From Bacillus sp. X1(2014) (GTDB lineage Bacteria > Bacillota > Bacilli > Bacillales_B > DSM-18226), in NCBI RefSeq assembly GCF_007678255.1, contig NZ_VEED01000005.1:186001-250000 (forward strand): a DNA stretch of 64,000 nt, in the 5' to 3' direction. Of this stretch, positions 1 to 8,437 are shown piece after piece. Numbering within the stretch: position 1 is the first letter of the stretch; every line of letters begins with the position of its first letter. Below the pieces are notes generated by a model. The model did no database searches. It was not told where the DNA came from and saw nothing but the letters and a program-made list of their open reading frames with translations. The translations under genes were made by a program, and so were the position numbers.

Positions 1-356
1 TTATCTTAACGGCCCTACATCAAACGGATAAAAGTTTGGAAGAAGCGGCAATCGTCGAAGGTGCCAATAAAGTTCAGATTTTCTGGTATGTCATCCTTCC
101 GCAATTACGTCCGACACTGATGTTAATTCTGATGTTAACGATGATTTGGTCGTTTGCTGCGTTTGATTATGTGTTCGTTATGACCAATGGCGGTCCAGGG
201 AATGCAACGGAATTAATCAGCACCTACATGTATAAGGAAGCTCTGCAAAATCAAGCACCTGGTTATGCTAGCTCGATTGCTTTAGCCATGGCTGTACTGA
301 GCGGGATTATCATCGCTATTTTCGGAATATTGAAAAAGAAAGGTTGGGATATGTAA
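1..356 (+). CDS. ABC sugar transporter permease, MalF type (5' end outside window)
   Basis: This is the last ~117 residues of an inner permease of a carbohydrate ABC importer. The reading frame is open from the window edge, with the first full codon at base 3. The cytoplasmic EAA loop that contacts the ATPase is clear (LEEAAIVEGANKV), followed by the usual MalF-family segment with MTNGGPGNATE and a last membrane helix. The stop overlaps the next gene's start (TAATG), so the two permeases are translationally coupled. The binding protein presumably lies upstream of the window. No ATPase gene is seen nearby. The family is certain; the substrate is unknown, but downstream genes suggest a ribosyl or N-glycosyl compound. 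Confidence 0.93.
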   Translation, partial: ILTALHQTDKSLEEAAIVEGANKVQIFWYVILPQLRPTLMLILMLTMIWSFAAFDYVFVMTNGGPGNATELISTYMYKEALQNQAPGYASSIALAMAVLSGIIIAIFGILKKKGWDM

Positions 357-1183
357 TGAAAAATAAACCTTTTGAGGTTGTTTCCCGCCACTTCTTCCTA
401 TTTTGTGTTTTTCTCTTTGCTGTAGGTCCGCTCATGCTGTTATTCATGAATGCCTTTAAGCCAAAGGAAGAGTTTTTAACGAGTCCGTTTGGCCTGCCTT
501 CAAAAATAACTTTTGAGAATATGATGGCCGCATGGACGGAAGGGCAGTATGGGCAGGCCTTTATTAATAGTTTACTAGTGGGACTGGCCACCATCATCAT
601 TGTTTGTATCAGTGGTGGATTTGCGGCCTATGCCTTATCTAAATATGAATTTAAAGGGCAAAGTGCGATTATGGCGTTCTTACTGCTAACCATGTCTGTA
701 CCAATGGGATTATTTCTCGTTCCATTATTCTATGTGTGGCAAAATTTACACCTCATGGATTCCTTGTTTGGTTTGATTATCATCTATAGCGGCATCTTCC
801 TACCGTTTAATATCTTCTTGCTAAGGTCCTTTTTTATCGGAATTCCAAAGGAACTCCTCGAAAGTGCGAGGGTAGATGGCTGTAACGAGTTTCAAGTTTT
901 TATGAAATTAATGGTTCCATTATCAAAGCCTGTATTTTTAACGGTGGCTTTATTGGTTGGACTTTGGACTTGGAATGAATTTTTCTTTGCAAATGCGTTT
1001 ATTCAGTCGGATGAGTTACGAACCGTTTCAACGAAGTATTTAGCGTTTGTCGGTAGTTTTAGTTCGGATTGGAGCAAGGTTTCAGCAGCTGGTCTAATTT
1101 CTACTCTGCCGATGGTCATTCTTTACCTATTCTTACAGCGTCAATTTATTGAAGGTCTAACTGAAGGTAGTATTAAAGGTTAA
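356..1183 (+). CDS. ABC sugar transporter permease, MalG type
   Basis: The product is a 275-residue partner permease. I place the start at the ATG that overlaps the previous stop by one base, not at the in-frame TTG 12 bases upstream. It has about six hydrophobic segments and a MalG-type EAA loop (ELLESARVDGCNEFQVF), and it ends with the common FIEGLTEGSIKG tail. It should form a heterodimer with the upstream permease. A strong ribosome site for the next gene follows 15 bases after the stop, so the operon continues into the hydrolase gene. Family and role are firm; the substrate is inferred only from context. Confidence 0.94.
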   Translation: MKNKPFEVVSRHFFLFCVFLFAVGPLMLLFMNAFKPKEEFLTSPFGLPSKITFENMMAAWTEGQYGQAFINSLLVGLATIIIVCISGGFAAYALSKYEFKGQSAIMAFLLLTMSVPMGLFLVPLFYVWQNLHLMDSLFGLIIIYSGIFLPFNIFLLRSFFIGIPKELLESARVDGCNEFQVFMKLMVPLSKPVFLTVALLVGLWTWNEFFFANAFIQSDELRTVSTKYLAFVGSFSSDWSKVSAAGLISTLPMVILYLFLQRQFIEGLTEGSIKG

Positions 1184-1198
1184 TAGGGAGGAATTAAT

Positions 1199-3385
1199 AT
1201 GAGTCAAATAAATGTAAATCAGATTACAAATGTAAAAAAGGGCAGTCGTATTCCATCGGATTATATTGAAAAGGTGTACGCTGGATGGCTTGGTAAGGTC
1301 ATTGGGGTCCGTCATGGTGGGAATGTTGAAGGCTGGACTTATGAGCGCCTTGAAAGAACGTATGGGGTGATCACTGGGTATTTACATGAATTTAAGAATT
1401 TTGCAGCTGATGATGATACGAACGGTCCGATGTTCTTTTTACGAGCGCTCGAAGATTTTACTCATACTAGTGAAATTACGGCTGAACAAATGGGATTAAC
1501 TCTCTTGAATTACGCTCCTGATGGGCATGGCTTCTTTTGGTGGGGCGGGTACGGAAAATCGACAGAACATACCGCCTACCTCAATTTAAAAAATGGAATC
1601 ACAGCCCCTCGTTCTGGATCCATTGAACAAAATGGTCATGCGGTGGCAGAGCAAATTGGCGGTCAAATTTTCATCGATGTCTGGGGACTTGTGGCTCCTG
1701 GAAATCCACAGCTAGCAGCAGAGTATGCCGGTAAAATGGCGAGTGTCACCCATGATGGCAACGGAAAATACGGCGGAGAGTTTATAGCTGCTTGTATAGC
1801 GCAAGCTTTTGTGGAAAAAGATATTGAAAAAATCATTGAAGCCGGTTTGTCGGTGATTCCAGCGGATAGCGAATATTCTCGGATGACCAGGGATGTGATT
1901 CGGTTTTACAAAGAGAATCACTCCGGTTGGCGTGATTGCTTTAAGTTTGTTCAAGCGAATTATGGCTATGACCGTTATCCAGGTGTCTGCCATATTATTC
2001 CGAACTCAGCTGTTATTGTCCTTTCCCTTTTATATGGCGAAGGTGATTTCAGCCAATCAATCAACATTTGTAATATGTGCGGCTGGGATACAGATTGCAA
2101 TGTAGCGAATGTAGGGACGATTATTGGTGTTCGAAATGGAATCGGGGGAATTGATGCGAGTTGGAGAAAACCAATTAACGATTTTCTTTGTTGTTCAAGT
2201 GTAATAGGGTCGCTTAATATAGTAGATATTCCGTGGTGTGCGACCTATATTTCTAAGTTGGGCTATTTGATTGCCGGGGAAGAGCCGCCGGGTGAATGGG
2301 CAGAAATCTTGGAAGGAAAGGCACCGCGTTTTCATTTTGAATATCCAGGTTCTACGCATGCGTTCCGCTTGGAACATCATTCGAAGATGAATGTGCATAT
2401 AACTGGTACGCTCCAAAATTCAGAGGAGTTCTCCGAAATCGGAACAAGATCTTTAAAAGTTGTTTTTGATAATGTTCAAGGTGGAGATGCATACCGTGTC
2501 TATCATAAAACCTATTACAAACCAGCTGACTTTAATGACAGCCGCTACGATCCAAGCTTTTCACCGATTGTTTATCCTGGGCAATCATTGGAAGCAAAGG
2601 TACTTGTTCCTGAGGATCTAGGTATTAGTGTAAAGGCCCGTTTATATGTGAAGGATGGAAATAAAGGATCCTATTTTTACGGTGAAGAGAAAATTGTAGA
2701 GTTAGGTAAATTCTCTTCGCTTAAGTATAGTATCCCGGCATTAAAGGACGTTCATATTGAAGAGGCAGGGGTGGAATTCATACCCGTCGTCGACCGATAT
2801 TACACGGGCAGTTTAATTGCTTATCTCGATTCACTCGATTTTTCAGGAAAGCCTGAATATGAGATTAATTTTAATAATGAACGAATGGAGCATTGGACCC
2901 CGCTTCATTTAGAGGTAAGTCAATTTACCTATCTTCGTGGTATCTGGAGTTTGGAGGATGGTGAATTAAGCGGCAGTTACTACGGTGAGCCTGCTGAATG
3001 TTATACCGGTGATCGCGAGTGGCAGGACTATCAATTCTCGGCAGAAGTAAAGCCGAAGCTTGGCGAACATCATAATATTCAATTCCGTGTCCAAGGCGGG
3101 ATACGTTCTTATGCTGTTGGACTTGCACCGAATCATGAAATAGTTTTATACAAAAATGACAACGGGTACCGTTCGTTAGCATCAACCAGTTACCTATGGG
3201 ATGACCAGCAGTCCTACCGATTGATGGTTGAAGCAAAAGATAATCACTTCATCGTTTCCGTTAATGGCGATAAGGTGATCGAGTATACAGATAATGATAA
3301 CCCTTATTTATTTGGCCAAGTTGGGTTCTCTAACTTTAACAGAAGCCATACCCATTATGCAGGTTTTTGGGTGAAGGGTTTGTAG
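1199..3385 (+). CDS. ADP-ribosylglycohydrolase-family protein with C-terminal beta-sandwich region
   Basis: This 728-residue protein starts at an ATG behind GGGAGGA. The N-terminal ~350 residues are a DraG/ADP-ribosylglycohydrolase-type helical domain. The paired acidic metal-ligand motifs are visible as ADDDTNGPMF (about residue 75) and GWDTDCNVANVG (about residue 300). The remaining half resembles a laminin-G/3-keto-disaccharide-hydrolase-like beta-sandwich (DREWQDYQFSAEVKP, ending YAGFWVKGL). No signal peptide is visible, so it is probably cytosolic. It lies between an ABC importer and a ribokinase gene, which suggests it hydrolyses an imported N-ribosyl or N-glycosyl compound and frees a sugar. 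The exact reaction is not known. It is about twice the length of a bare DraG domain because of the added C-terminal region. Confidence 0.85.
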   Translation: MSQINVNQITNVKKGSRIPSDYIEKVYAGWLGKVIGVRHGGNVEGWTYERLERTYGVITGYLHEFKNFAADDDTNGPMFFLRALEDFTHTSEITAEQMGLTLLNYAPDGHGFFWWGGYGKSTEHTAYLNLKNGITAPRSGSIEQNGHAVAEQIGGQIFIDVWGLVAPGNPQLAAEYAGKMASVTHDGNGKYGGEFIAACIAQAFVEKDIEKIIEAGLSVIPADSEYSRMTRDVIRFYKENHSGWRDCFKFVQANYGYDRYPGVCHIIPNSAVIVLSLLYGEGDFSQSINICNMCGWDTDCNVANVGTIIGVRNGIGGIDASWRKPINDFLCCSSVIGSLNIVDIPWCATYISKLGYLIAGEEPPGEWAEILEGKAPRFHFEYPGSTHAFRLEHHSKMNVHITGTLQNSEEFSEIGTRSLKVVFDNVQGGDAYRVYHKTYYKPADFNDSRYDPSFSPIVYPGQSLEAKVLVPEDLGISVKARLYVKDGNKGSYFYGEEKIVELGKFSSLKYSIPALKDVHIEEAGVEFIPVVDRYYTGSLIAYLDSLDFSGKPEYEINFNNERMEHWTPLHLEVSQFTYLRGIWSLEDGELSGSYYGEPAECYTGDREWQDYQFSAEVKPKLGEHHNIQFRVQGGIRSYAVGLAPNHEIVLYKNDNGYRSLASTSYLWDDQQSYRLMVEAKDNHFIVSVNGDKVIEYTDNDNPYLFGQVGFSNFNRSHTHYAGFWVKGL

Positions 3386-3392
3386 GAATGAA

Positions 3393-3430
3393 AGGGAAAG
3401 AGACCTGTGTTTCAGAGGGTCTCTTTCCCT
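3393..3430 (+). terminator. Hairpin after ADP-ribosylglycohydrolase gene
   Basis: A perfect 13-bp stem (3393-3405 with 3418-3430) surrounds an 11-12 base loop directly after the stop codon. The T tract is short, so termination may be partial and allow readthrough into the ribokinase gene. Confidence 0.65.
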
Positions 3431-3496
3431 GTTAATTCGATATAAGCGTGATGAGAGCTATACCGGGTGTATCTTTTTAAAATGGGGCGGATAACA

Positions 3497-4426
3497 ATGA
3501 ATATTCTTGTCGTTGGAAGTATAAATATGGATATTGTTAATCGAGTTGCAAAGCACCCTCTTCCAGGTGAAACGATTAAAGGACAGGGGACGGTTTACTC
3601 ACCAGGAGGAAAAGGTGCCAATCAGGCGGTGGCTGCTGCATTAGCAGGCGGTCAAGTGACGATGCTGGGTGCAGTTGGGAAGGATCCGTTTAGTTTGGAG
3701 CTTGTCACTTCGTTAGAAAAAATGAACGTGGATACGAGTGAAATTATCAAAAAAGACGGAACATCAGGAATGGCCTTTATTACGGTCGAACAGTCTGGAG
3801 AAAATACGATTATATTATCGGAAGGATCTAATGGGAAGCTTTCGATAAAGGATGTAGAGGAACGATTACACTTATTAGATGAAGCAGATGTACTTTTGCT
3901 GCAAAATGAAATTCCATTTGAAACAACTTTTTTTGTCCTAAAAGAAGCAGCGTTACGGCGGATCCAAACGTATGTTAATCCGGCACCTGCTTTGGAGATC
4001 CCAATTGATGCTTTTCCTTTGATTGATGTTCTAATTTTAAATGAGACTGAGATTGAAATGGTTACAGGCATCCGTATTGACAAGAAAGAGACAGAAGAGC
4101 AAGCGATCAATTTTCTGATGAACCATGGGGTAAAGGCAGTCATTTTAACTCTCGGCGAGCAGGGCTCGCACTATTATTCCCGGAGTGAATCAAGGATCTC
4201 AACACCCGGGTTTAAGGTGAACGCGGTTGATACAACAGCTGCTGGAGACACGTTTATCGGTTCTTTTGCGGCAGCTAAAACTTTTGGTAAGGATACAAAG
4301 GAGGCACTTTTGTTTGCCACTGCTGCCTCTGCTATTGCGGTTACAAGGGAAGGCGCCCAGATTTCGATTCCATTGAAAGAAGAAATTGAGAAGTTTCTTG
4401 AATTGAATACAACTGAGTTACTTTAA
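3497..4426 (+). CDS. rbsK: Ribokinase
   Basis: The product is a PfkB-family sugar kinase of 309 residues, the usual ribokinase length. It should phosphorylate D-ribose to ribose 5-phosphate using ATP. Visible motifs are GSINMDIV at the N-terminus, PGGKGANQ (36-43) for sugar binding, and DTTAAGDTF (245-253) with D251 as catalytic base. The AAGD form of the anion-hole motif is common in ribokinases. I chose the ATG at 3497 because GGGGCGG lies just upstream and the protein then begins like its relatives; in-frame starts at 3467 and 3482 are less likely. Its neighbours suggest that the ribose comes from the upstream glycohydrolase. Confidence 0.9.
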   Translation: MNILVVGSINMDIVNRVAKHPLPGETIKGQGTVYSPGGKGANQAVAAALAGGQVTMLGAVGKDPFSLELVTSLEKMNVDTSEIIKKDGTSGMAFITVEQSGENTIILSEGSNGKLSIKDVEERLHLLDEADVLLLQNEIPFETTFFVLKEAALRRIQTYVNPAPALEIPIDAFPLIDVLILNETEIEMVTGIRIDKKETEEQAINFLMNHGVKAVILTLGEQGSHYYSRSESRISTPGFKVNAVDTTAAGDTFIGSFAAAKTFGKDTKEALLFATAASAIAVTREGAQISIPLKEEIEKFLELNTTELL

Positions 4427-4439
4427 TAACCGTGAGGGG

Positions 4440-4467
4440 AAAAGGAACTAACTTTTTAGTTCCTTTT
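4440..4467 (+). terminator. Terminator after rbsK
   Basis: An 11-bp stem (4440-4450 with 4457-4467) with a six-base loop follows the rbsK stop and is followed by a T-rich run. Confidence 0.75.
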
Positions 4468-4492
4468 CTTTCGGCAGAAAGGGGGAGATGAA

Positions 4493-5641
4493 GTGTTTCC
4501 ATTATCAAGTTTCAATTTTGTATTTGGATGCTCCGTCGCCATCATCGTTGGATTTTTGCCGCTCTTTTTAATTGGTAAAGGGTTTACCAACACAGAGGTG
4601 GGGATTATTTTCTCGACGGGTCCCTTTATTTCCCTAATTGCTCAGCCAATCTGGGGGTTTATCTGTGATAAAAGAAAAAGCGCTAAATCAGTGCTGCTTA
4701 TTCTGCTCATTGTTTCCTTGTTATTAAGTTGGGGATTATTTATGTCTGGTAGTTTCGTCATGAATATTGCGTTAATGACGGGGTTCATGTTTTTTCTGTC
4801 TCCTGTTGGCCCGGTAACAGATAGTATGACGTTCTCATTTGCTAAGCAAAGAGGAAGATCATATGGTTCCATCCGGTTATGGTCATCGGCAGGATTTGCG
4901 GTTTCATCCATCGGAATCGGGTTGTTGTTGGAAAAGGTTGGGCTTATTTATTTAGACCTATCTTATTATACTTTAATCATCCTTGCCATCATCGCCTTAT
5001 TATTTGTTCAGGATACCAAGCTGAACTCAGTACCGTTGAATAAAAGTTCGCTTAAAAAATTATTCAAAAACAAAGAGTTTGTTATTTTTTTGGCGGTGGC
5101 CGCGTTGGCAGGAATCCCACATAGGCTCAATGATAGTATCTTAGGACTCTATTTGAATGACCTCGGTGCAACCAAGGGACAAATTGGAAGCGCTTGGATG
5201 TTTGCTTCGTTGAGTGAGGTACCTATTTTTGCGATTTCGGTCTTCTTATTTAGAAAATATCATCCAATGTTTCTGATTACGATTGCCTCAGTATTGTATA
5301 CCCTGCGCTGGGTTGCTTATGGCTATTTTAAAGATCCAACGATTATTAGTATTTTACAACTAACCCAAGGTGTCACGTTTGCTCTCTTTTTTGTGGCATC
5401 GATGGAGTATATCGGCTTAATTGTTTCAGATGAAGTAAAAGCTACTTCGCAAACTACTTTCGCTGCTGTTTTTGGAGGAATCGGAGGGATCATTGGAAGC
5501 CTCGCTGGAGGGATGCTCTTGGATCAACTTGCCCCTAATCTTGTTTATTTCGCGAGTAGTCTTATTTCGCTCTTTTCCATTATTATAGCTGCCACCATTT
5601 TAGCTGGAGTAATGAAACAGAAAAAGCTGGCTCCATCTTAA
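4493..5641 (+). CDS. MFS transporter (MFS_1-like, YwbF/LacY-type)
   Basis: This 382-residue integral membrane protein starts with GTG behind AAGGGGGAGATGAA. About twelve hydrophobic segments are seen. The loop after helix 2 has the MFS signature-like GFICDKRKSAKS, and RGRSYGSIRLWSSAG follows helix 4, as in the MFS_1_like group that includes nucleoside/oligosaccharide symporters. It is the last gene of the left-hand locus, after rbsK, and may move a nucleoside or sugar related to the glycohydrolase substrate. That link is inference from position. A terminator-like hairpin separates it from rbsK, so it may have its own weak promoter or depend on readthrough. Confidence 0.85.
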   Translation: MFPLSSFNFVFGCSVAIIVGFLPLFLIGKGFTNTEVGIIFSTGPFISLIAQPIWGFICDKRKSAKSVLLILLIVSLLLSWGLFMSGSFVMNIALMTGFMFFLSPVGPVTDSMTFSFAKQRGRSYGSIRLWSSAGFAVSSIGIGLLLEKVGLIYLDLSYYTLIILAIIALLFVQDTKLNSVPLNKSSLKKLFKNKEFVIFLAVAALAGIPHRLNDSILGLYLNDLGATKGQIGSAWMFASLSEVPIFAISVFLFRKYHPMFLITIASVLYTLRWVAYGYFKDPTIISILQLTQGVTFALFFVASMEYIGLIVSDEVKATSQTTFAAVFGGIGGIIGSLAGGMLLDQLAPNLVYFASSLISLFSIIIAATILAGVMKQKKLAPS

Positions 5642-5648
5642 GCCCAAT

Positions 5649-5679
5649 AGAGGTAGTTAGTTAAGAGCTGACTACCTCT
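5649..5679 (+). terminator. Terminator-like hairpin after MFS gene
   Basis: A 9-bp stem (5649-5657 with 5671-5679) lies right after the stop codon. The T tract is weak. Confidence 0.55.
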
Positions 5680-5743
5680 GTTATTCTATAAGGAGATCGT
5701 TTTTCTTCATAAACTACCTTAAGCAGGTTATTTTCACAAAACA

Positions 5744-6256
5744 TTAAGCACTTTGGGGAAATTGTTCTTTGTCTGTTTTTTTAAATAATATTCTTCTTAA
5801 CAAAGGTATGGACCAGCGATCTAAACCAATTCTTCCAGCATTTATTCCAGCGATCAAAATAAACATTCCTAGTAAAACCATTTGAGGATTTGTACTGGTT
5901 GTTCCAGAGAACATATAAGCAAAGTTCATAGTAAGACCCATAAGTATGGAAAATGACGTGAAAATACCCAAGATTAATCCGAGACCTACTAAAAATTCCC
6001 CCCAAGGCACTAATATATTAAAAAGATCGACATATGGTAATGCTACCTCTTTTAAAAAACTTCCCCACCAAGGTTGAACAGCAGGGTGTTCACCAGACAT
6101 ATTTTTTATTGCTCCAAACATAAAGCCGCTGGCATCAAATTTTCCACTAGAGATTTTTCCCCAACCAGCATTTAACCACTGCCAACCAAGATAGAGACGA
6201 AGAATTGTAAGCAGCGGTGATGCGTAACGGTTTTCCTTTAAAAATCGAATAAACAT
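5744..6256 (-). CDS. DoxX family membrane protein (Fur-box regulated)
   Basis: The product is a 170-residue DoxX-family protein with four predicted membrane segments. The ATG at 6256 is preceded by GAGGAGGTTATT, which rules out the 12-residue-longer frame start. The family motifs RLYLGWQWLNAGWGKI and a C-terminal NAGRIGLDRW match the two paralogues at 17943 and 18964, but the middle is diverged. DoxX proteins are linked to quinone or redox-stress defence; the biochemical activity is unsettled. Its promoter overlaps two Fur-type boxes, so iron-dependent repression is likely. It is a single-gene unit facing the MFS gene tail to tail. Confidence 0.88.
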   Translation of the reverse strand: MFIRFLKENRYASPLLTILRLYLGWQWLNAGWGKISSGKFDASGFMFGAIKNMSGEHPAVQPWWGSFLKEVALPYVDLFNILVPWGEFLVGLGLILGIFTSFSILMGLTMNFAYMFSGTTSTNPQMVLLGMFILIAGINAGRIGLDRWSIPLLRRILFKKTDKEQFPQSA

Positions 6257-6276
6257 AATAACCTCCTCTAAATAAT

Positions 6277-6307
6277 TGATAACGATTATCATTGATAACG
6301 ATTATCA
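6277..6307 (-). promoter_or_regulatory. Two tandem Fur boxes upstream of doxX-type gene
   Basis: The 15-mer TGATAACGATTATCA occurs twice, at 6277-6291 and 6293-6307, 16 bases apart. Each differs at one position from the 7-1-7 Fur consensus TGATAATnATTATCA. The boxes lie between the -10 element and the ribosome site of the minus-strand doxX gene. Fur binding here would block transcription when iron is plentiful. Confidence 0.85.
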
Positions 6308-6335
6308 TTATCGTTTAAACGAATGTCTTAGTCAA
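6307..6335 (-). promoter_or_regulatory. SigA-type promoter of Fur-box doxX gene
   Basis: On the minus strand, TTGACT (6330-6335) and GATAAT (6307-6312) are separated by exactly 17 bases. The -10 element abuts the upstream Fur box. Confidence 0.8.
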
Positions 6336-6508
6336 CAAGTTAAAAGTACTAAGTTTTTTCGATAGGATAGATCAATATCCCTATTAATGGATTTGACTCG
6401 AATGTATTTGCAAAATAAATATCAAAACAGCTAATCGTTCACCTTAAAAAAATGTAAAATAAGGAAGTGATTCATGGGTAAAAATAAATTAATGAAAGGG
6501 GGATGTGT

Positions 6509-6934
6509 ATGGAGTTATCAATTAACTGGAAAGGGAAAATGGCTTTTTCGGGGGTCACCCCAACCGGGCATGAATTTATTATGGATGCAGCACCAGAAGT
6601 TGGCGGGGAGAATTCTGGTCCAAGGCCGACGGAACTGCTGCTAGAGGCTGTTGCTGGCTGCACGGGGATTGATATTATTTCGATCCTGCACAAAATGCGC
6701 CTTGAGCCTTCCGCATTTCAAATGGATGTCAAAGGAGAACGGGCCGAGGAGCATCCGAAGCGCTTTACGACCATTAATATTCATTATGCGTTAGACGGAG
6801 AGCTGCCTGAAGATAAGGTGGTCCGAGCGATACAAATGTCGAAAGACAAATACTGTTCCGTCTCTCATTCCTTGAATGCAGAAATCACCGTAAGCTATTC
6901 GATTAATGGGGTTAAAGGGGAAAAGGCGATATAA
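6509..6934 (+). CDS. OsmC family peroxiredoxin-like protein
   Basis: This 141-residue protein has the OsmC/Ohr fold. Both catalytic cysteines of thiol peroxidases of this superfamily are seen: C51 in AGCTGIDI and C116 in KYCSVSHS. The usual SGPRPTELLLEAVAGC lead-in to the first helix is present. It is expected to reduce organic or fatty-acid hydroperoxides in the cytosol. I use the ATG at 6509 because GAAAGGGGG is six bases upstream; the ATG at 6503 lies too close to it. It resembles B. subtilis YhfA-type OsmC proteins more than the Ohr subgroup. It forms a single-gene unit ending at a bidirectional terminator. Confidence 0.9.
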   Translation: MELSINWKGKMAFSGVTPTGHEFIMDAAPEVGGENSGPRPTELLLEAVAGCTGIDIISILHKMRLEPSAFQMDVKGERAEEHPKRFTTINIHYALDGELPEDKVVRAIQMSKDKYCSVSHSLNAEITVSYSINGVKGEKAI

Positions 6935-6938
6935 CATA

Positions 6939-6978
6939 AAATAAGAAGTAACAGTTACTTGGTTGTTACTTCTTATTT
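6939..6978. terminator. Bidirectional terminator between osmC-type and Nudix genes
   Basis: A 14-bp perfect stem (6939-6952 with 6965-6978) with A/T-rich flanks sits between two convergent genes. Confidence 0.85.
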
Positions 6979-6989
6979 ATGATAATTAA

Positions 6990-7523
6990 TTACCGATTAT
7001 CCGTAATCAACATATACCGCAATACCGCAGCAAGCCCTGCGCCATGCTTGAATTCTCCTTTTTCAATTAAGGTCTTTACTTCTTGCATCGTCAATTTATG
7101 TAATTCAATTTGTTCACTGGTTTCCAGCCGTTGCTCCGTAGCGTTAAGGCCAGTAGCTGCAAATAAATAAATTTCCTCGCTTGTAGAGCCAGGTGACGGA
7201 TAAAAACTGCCTAACTCGAGCCAATAGTCAGCTGTATTACCGGTCTCTTCTTCCAATTCTTTTTTCGCCGTCTCGATGGGAGCGTCGCTTTCGTTGTCAA
7301 TCATTCCAGCGGGCAGTTCCCATTCCCAGCTTTTAAGCGCATGGCGATATTGTTTTAGGCAAATGATTTCCTTATCCGCCGTGATAGGAAGGATACAGAC
7401 GCCCTTTGCAAAATCTAAATAGGAAAAGTTCCTTTCCTCCCCGTTTGGGACAATGACCTTTTCAATCACTACCCCAAAACGGTCCACTTGTTCTTTCCTC
7501 GAACTACTAATCTTCCAAACCAT
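6990..7523 (-). CDS. Nudix hydrolase, ADP-ribose pyrophosphatase type
   Basis: The product is a 177-residue Nudix enzyme of the ADP-sugar pyrophosphatase group, expected to cleave ADP-ribose to AMP and ribose 5-phosphate. The Nudix box begins AGMIDNESDAPIETA and ends KKELEEETGN, so the metal-binding RE-x-x-EE-x-G core is intact with K for R. One extra residue lies before the helix compared with the textbook spacing. The helper sequence ILPITADKEIICLKQYRHAL and ELPAGMID match this subgroup. It lies close to the ADP-ribosylglycohydrolase locus, but on the other strand and without shared regulation, so a joint function is only a possibility. Confidence 0.87.
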   Translation of the reverse strand: MVWKISSSRKEQVDRFGVVIEKVIVPNGEERNFSYLDFAKGVCILPITADKEIICLKQYRHALKSWEWELPAGMIDNESDAPIETAKKELEEETGNTADYWLELGSFYPSPGSTSEEIYLFAATGLNATEQRLETSEQIELHKLTMQEVKTLIEKGEFKHGAGLAAVLRYMLITDNR

Positions 7524-7669
7524 CTTCCTTCATCCCAACCTTTCATTGACATAAACCTATTGTACACTCTTTTTTCTAATTGGCTAATTCTAGCCCGTGC
7601 GGATAATTATCCCATTATTTGTAAACGCTAGTAGAGACATATGTTTTTTAAGGGGGGAACGTACAACAG

Positions 7670-8434
7670 GTGAATCGAATACCTCCGTTTCGAAGGCAAA
7701 GATCCTATCTTTCCCAATTTACAACAGGACAATTGCATTTAAAGAATCCATGGATTGCCGCTTTTTTTTCGTTCTCCTATCCGGGATTTGGACATATCAT
7801 GCTGCATCGCTACATGGTTGGCTATATTCTTATTCTTTGGGAGACCTTTATTAATGAAAAAGCGAAAGTAAACCTTGGAATTTTATATACCTTAATTGGC
7901 GATTTTGAAAAGGCTAAGGATGTTCTGGATAATCGGTGGTTAATTCTCTATCTGGCAATGTACATGTTTGGTATTTGGGATAGCTATCGGACAGCCGTTG
8001 ATCTCAATAAGCAATATGTCTTGGCCGACCGCGAAGATGCGCCTATCTTAAACATAAAAATGGGAACATGGGATACGAACTTTTTAGATAAACGAAAACC
8101 TGCCAATGCGTTGATCTGGTCCGCTTTATTTCCTGGTCTTGGTCATCTCTATCTCCATCATGTCATTACGGGGTTCTTTATTTTTGTTTATGCCGTGGCG
8201 ATCACGTATTTGGGGCATATTCCACATGCCATCCATGCCTCGATGACTGGTAATTTTGCTCATGCCAAAGAAATAATAGATATGCAATGGGCTTTGTATT
8301 TTCCTTCGATCTACTTTTTCATTATTTATGATTCTTATGCTTCTACCGTAGAACATAACAAATTGTGTGAAAAAGAAATGTCAAAATATCTGCGGCAAAG
8401 ATATCAAAGTAAAGACTTTATTTTTCCTCTATAG
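7670..8434 (+). CDS. Conserved membrane protein with two internal repeats
   Basis: I do not recognise a named family. The 254-residue protein starts with GTG about 12 bases after AAGGGGGG. It consists of two similar halves: NPWIAAFFSFSYPGFGHIML at about residue 26 and PANALIWSALFPGLGHLYLH at about residue 145. Each is followed by a second hydrophobic segment and a (W/Y)DSY motif. This suggests a duplicated two-helix membrane unit. The PGxGHxxL motif recalls short TM2-like membrane modules of unknown function. A cre-like sequence (7619-7633, one mismatch) lies upstream. It is three bases from the next membrane-protein gene and clearly in operon with it. Confidence 0.75.
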   Translation: MNRIPPFRRQRSYLSQFTTGQLHLKNPWIAAFFSFSYPGFGHIMLHRYMVGYILILWETFINEKAKVNLGILYTLIGDFEKAKDVLDNRWLILYLAMYMFGIWDSYRTAVDLNKQYVLADREDAPILNIKMGTWDTNFLDKRKPANALIWSALFPGLGHLYLHHVITGFFIFVYAVAITYLGHIPHAIHASMTGNFAHAKEIIDMQWALYFPSIYFFIIYDSYASTVEHNKLCEKEMSKYLRQRYQSKDFIFPL

Positions 8435-8437
8435 AAA

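Noticed and set aside
3467..3496. Longer N-terminus for ribokinase
   Set aside because: The extra 10 residues are not ribokinase-like and the ribosome site favours the ATG at 3497.
7597..7854. 85-codon frame overlapping the start of the duplicated membrane protein gene
   Set aside because: The overlapping frame from 7670 continues for 254 residues with two matching internal repeats; this one stops early and has no site.
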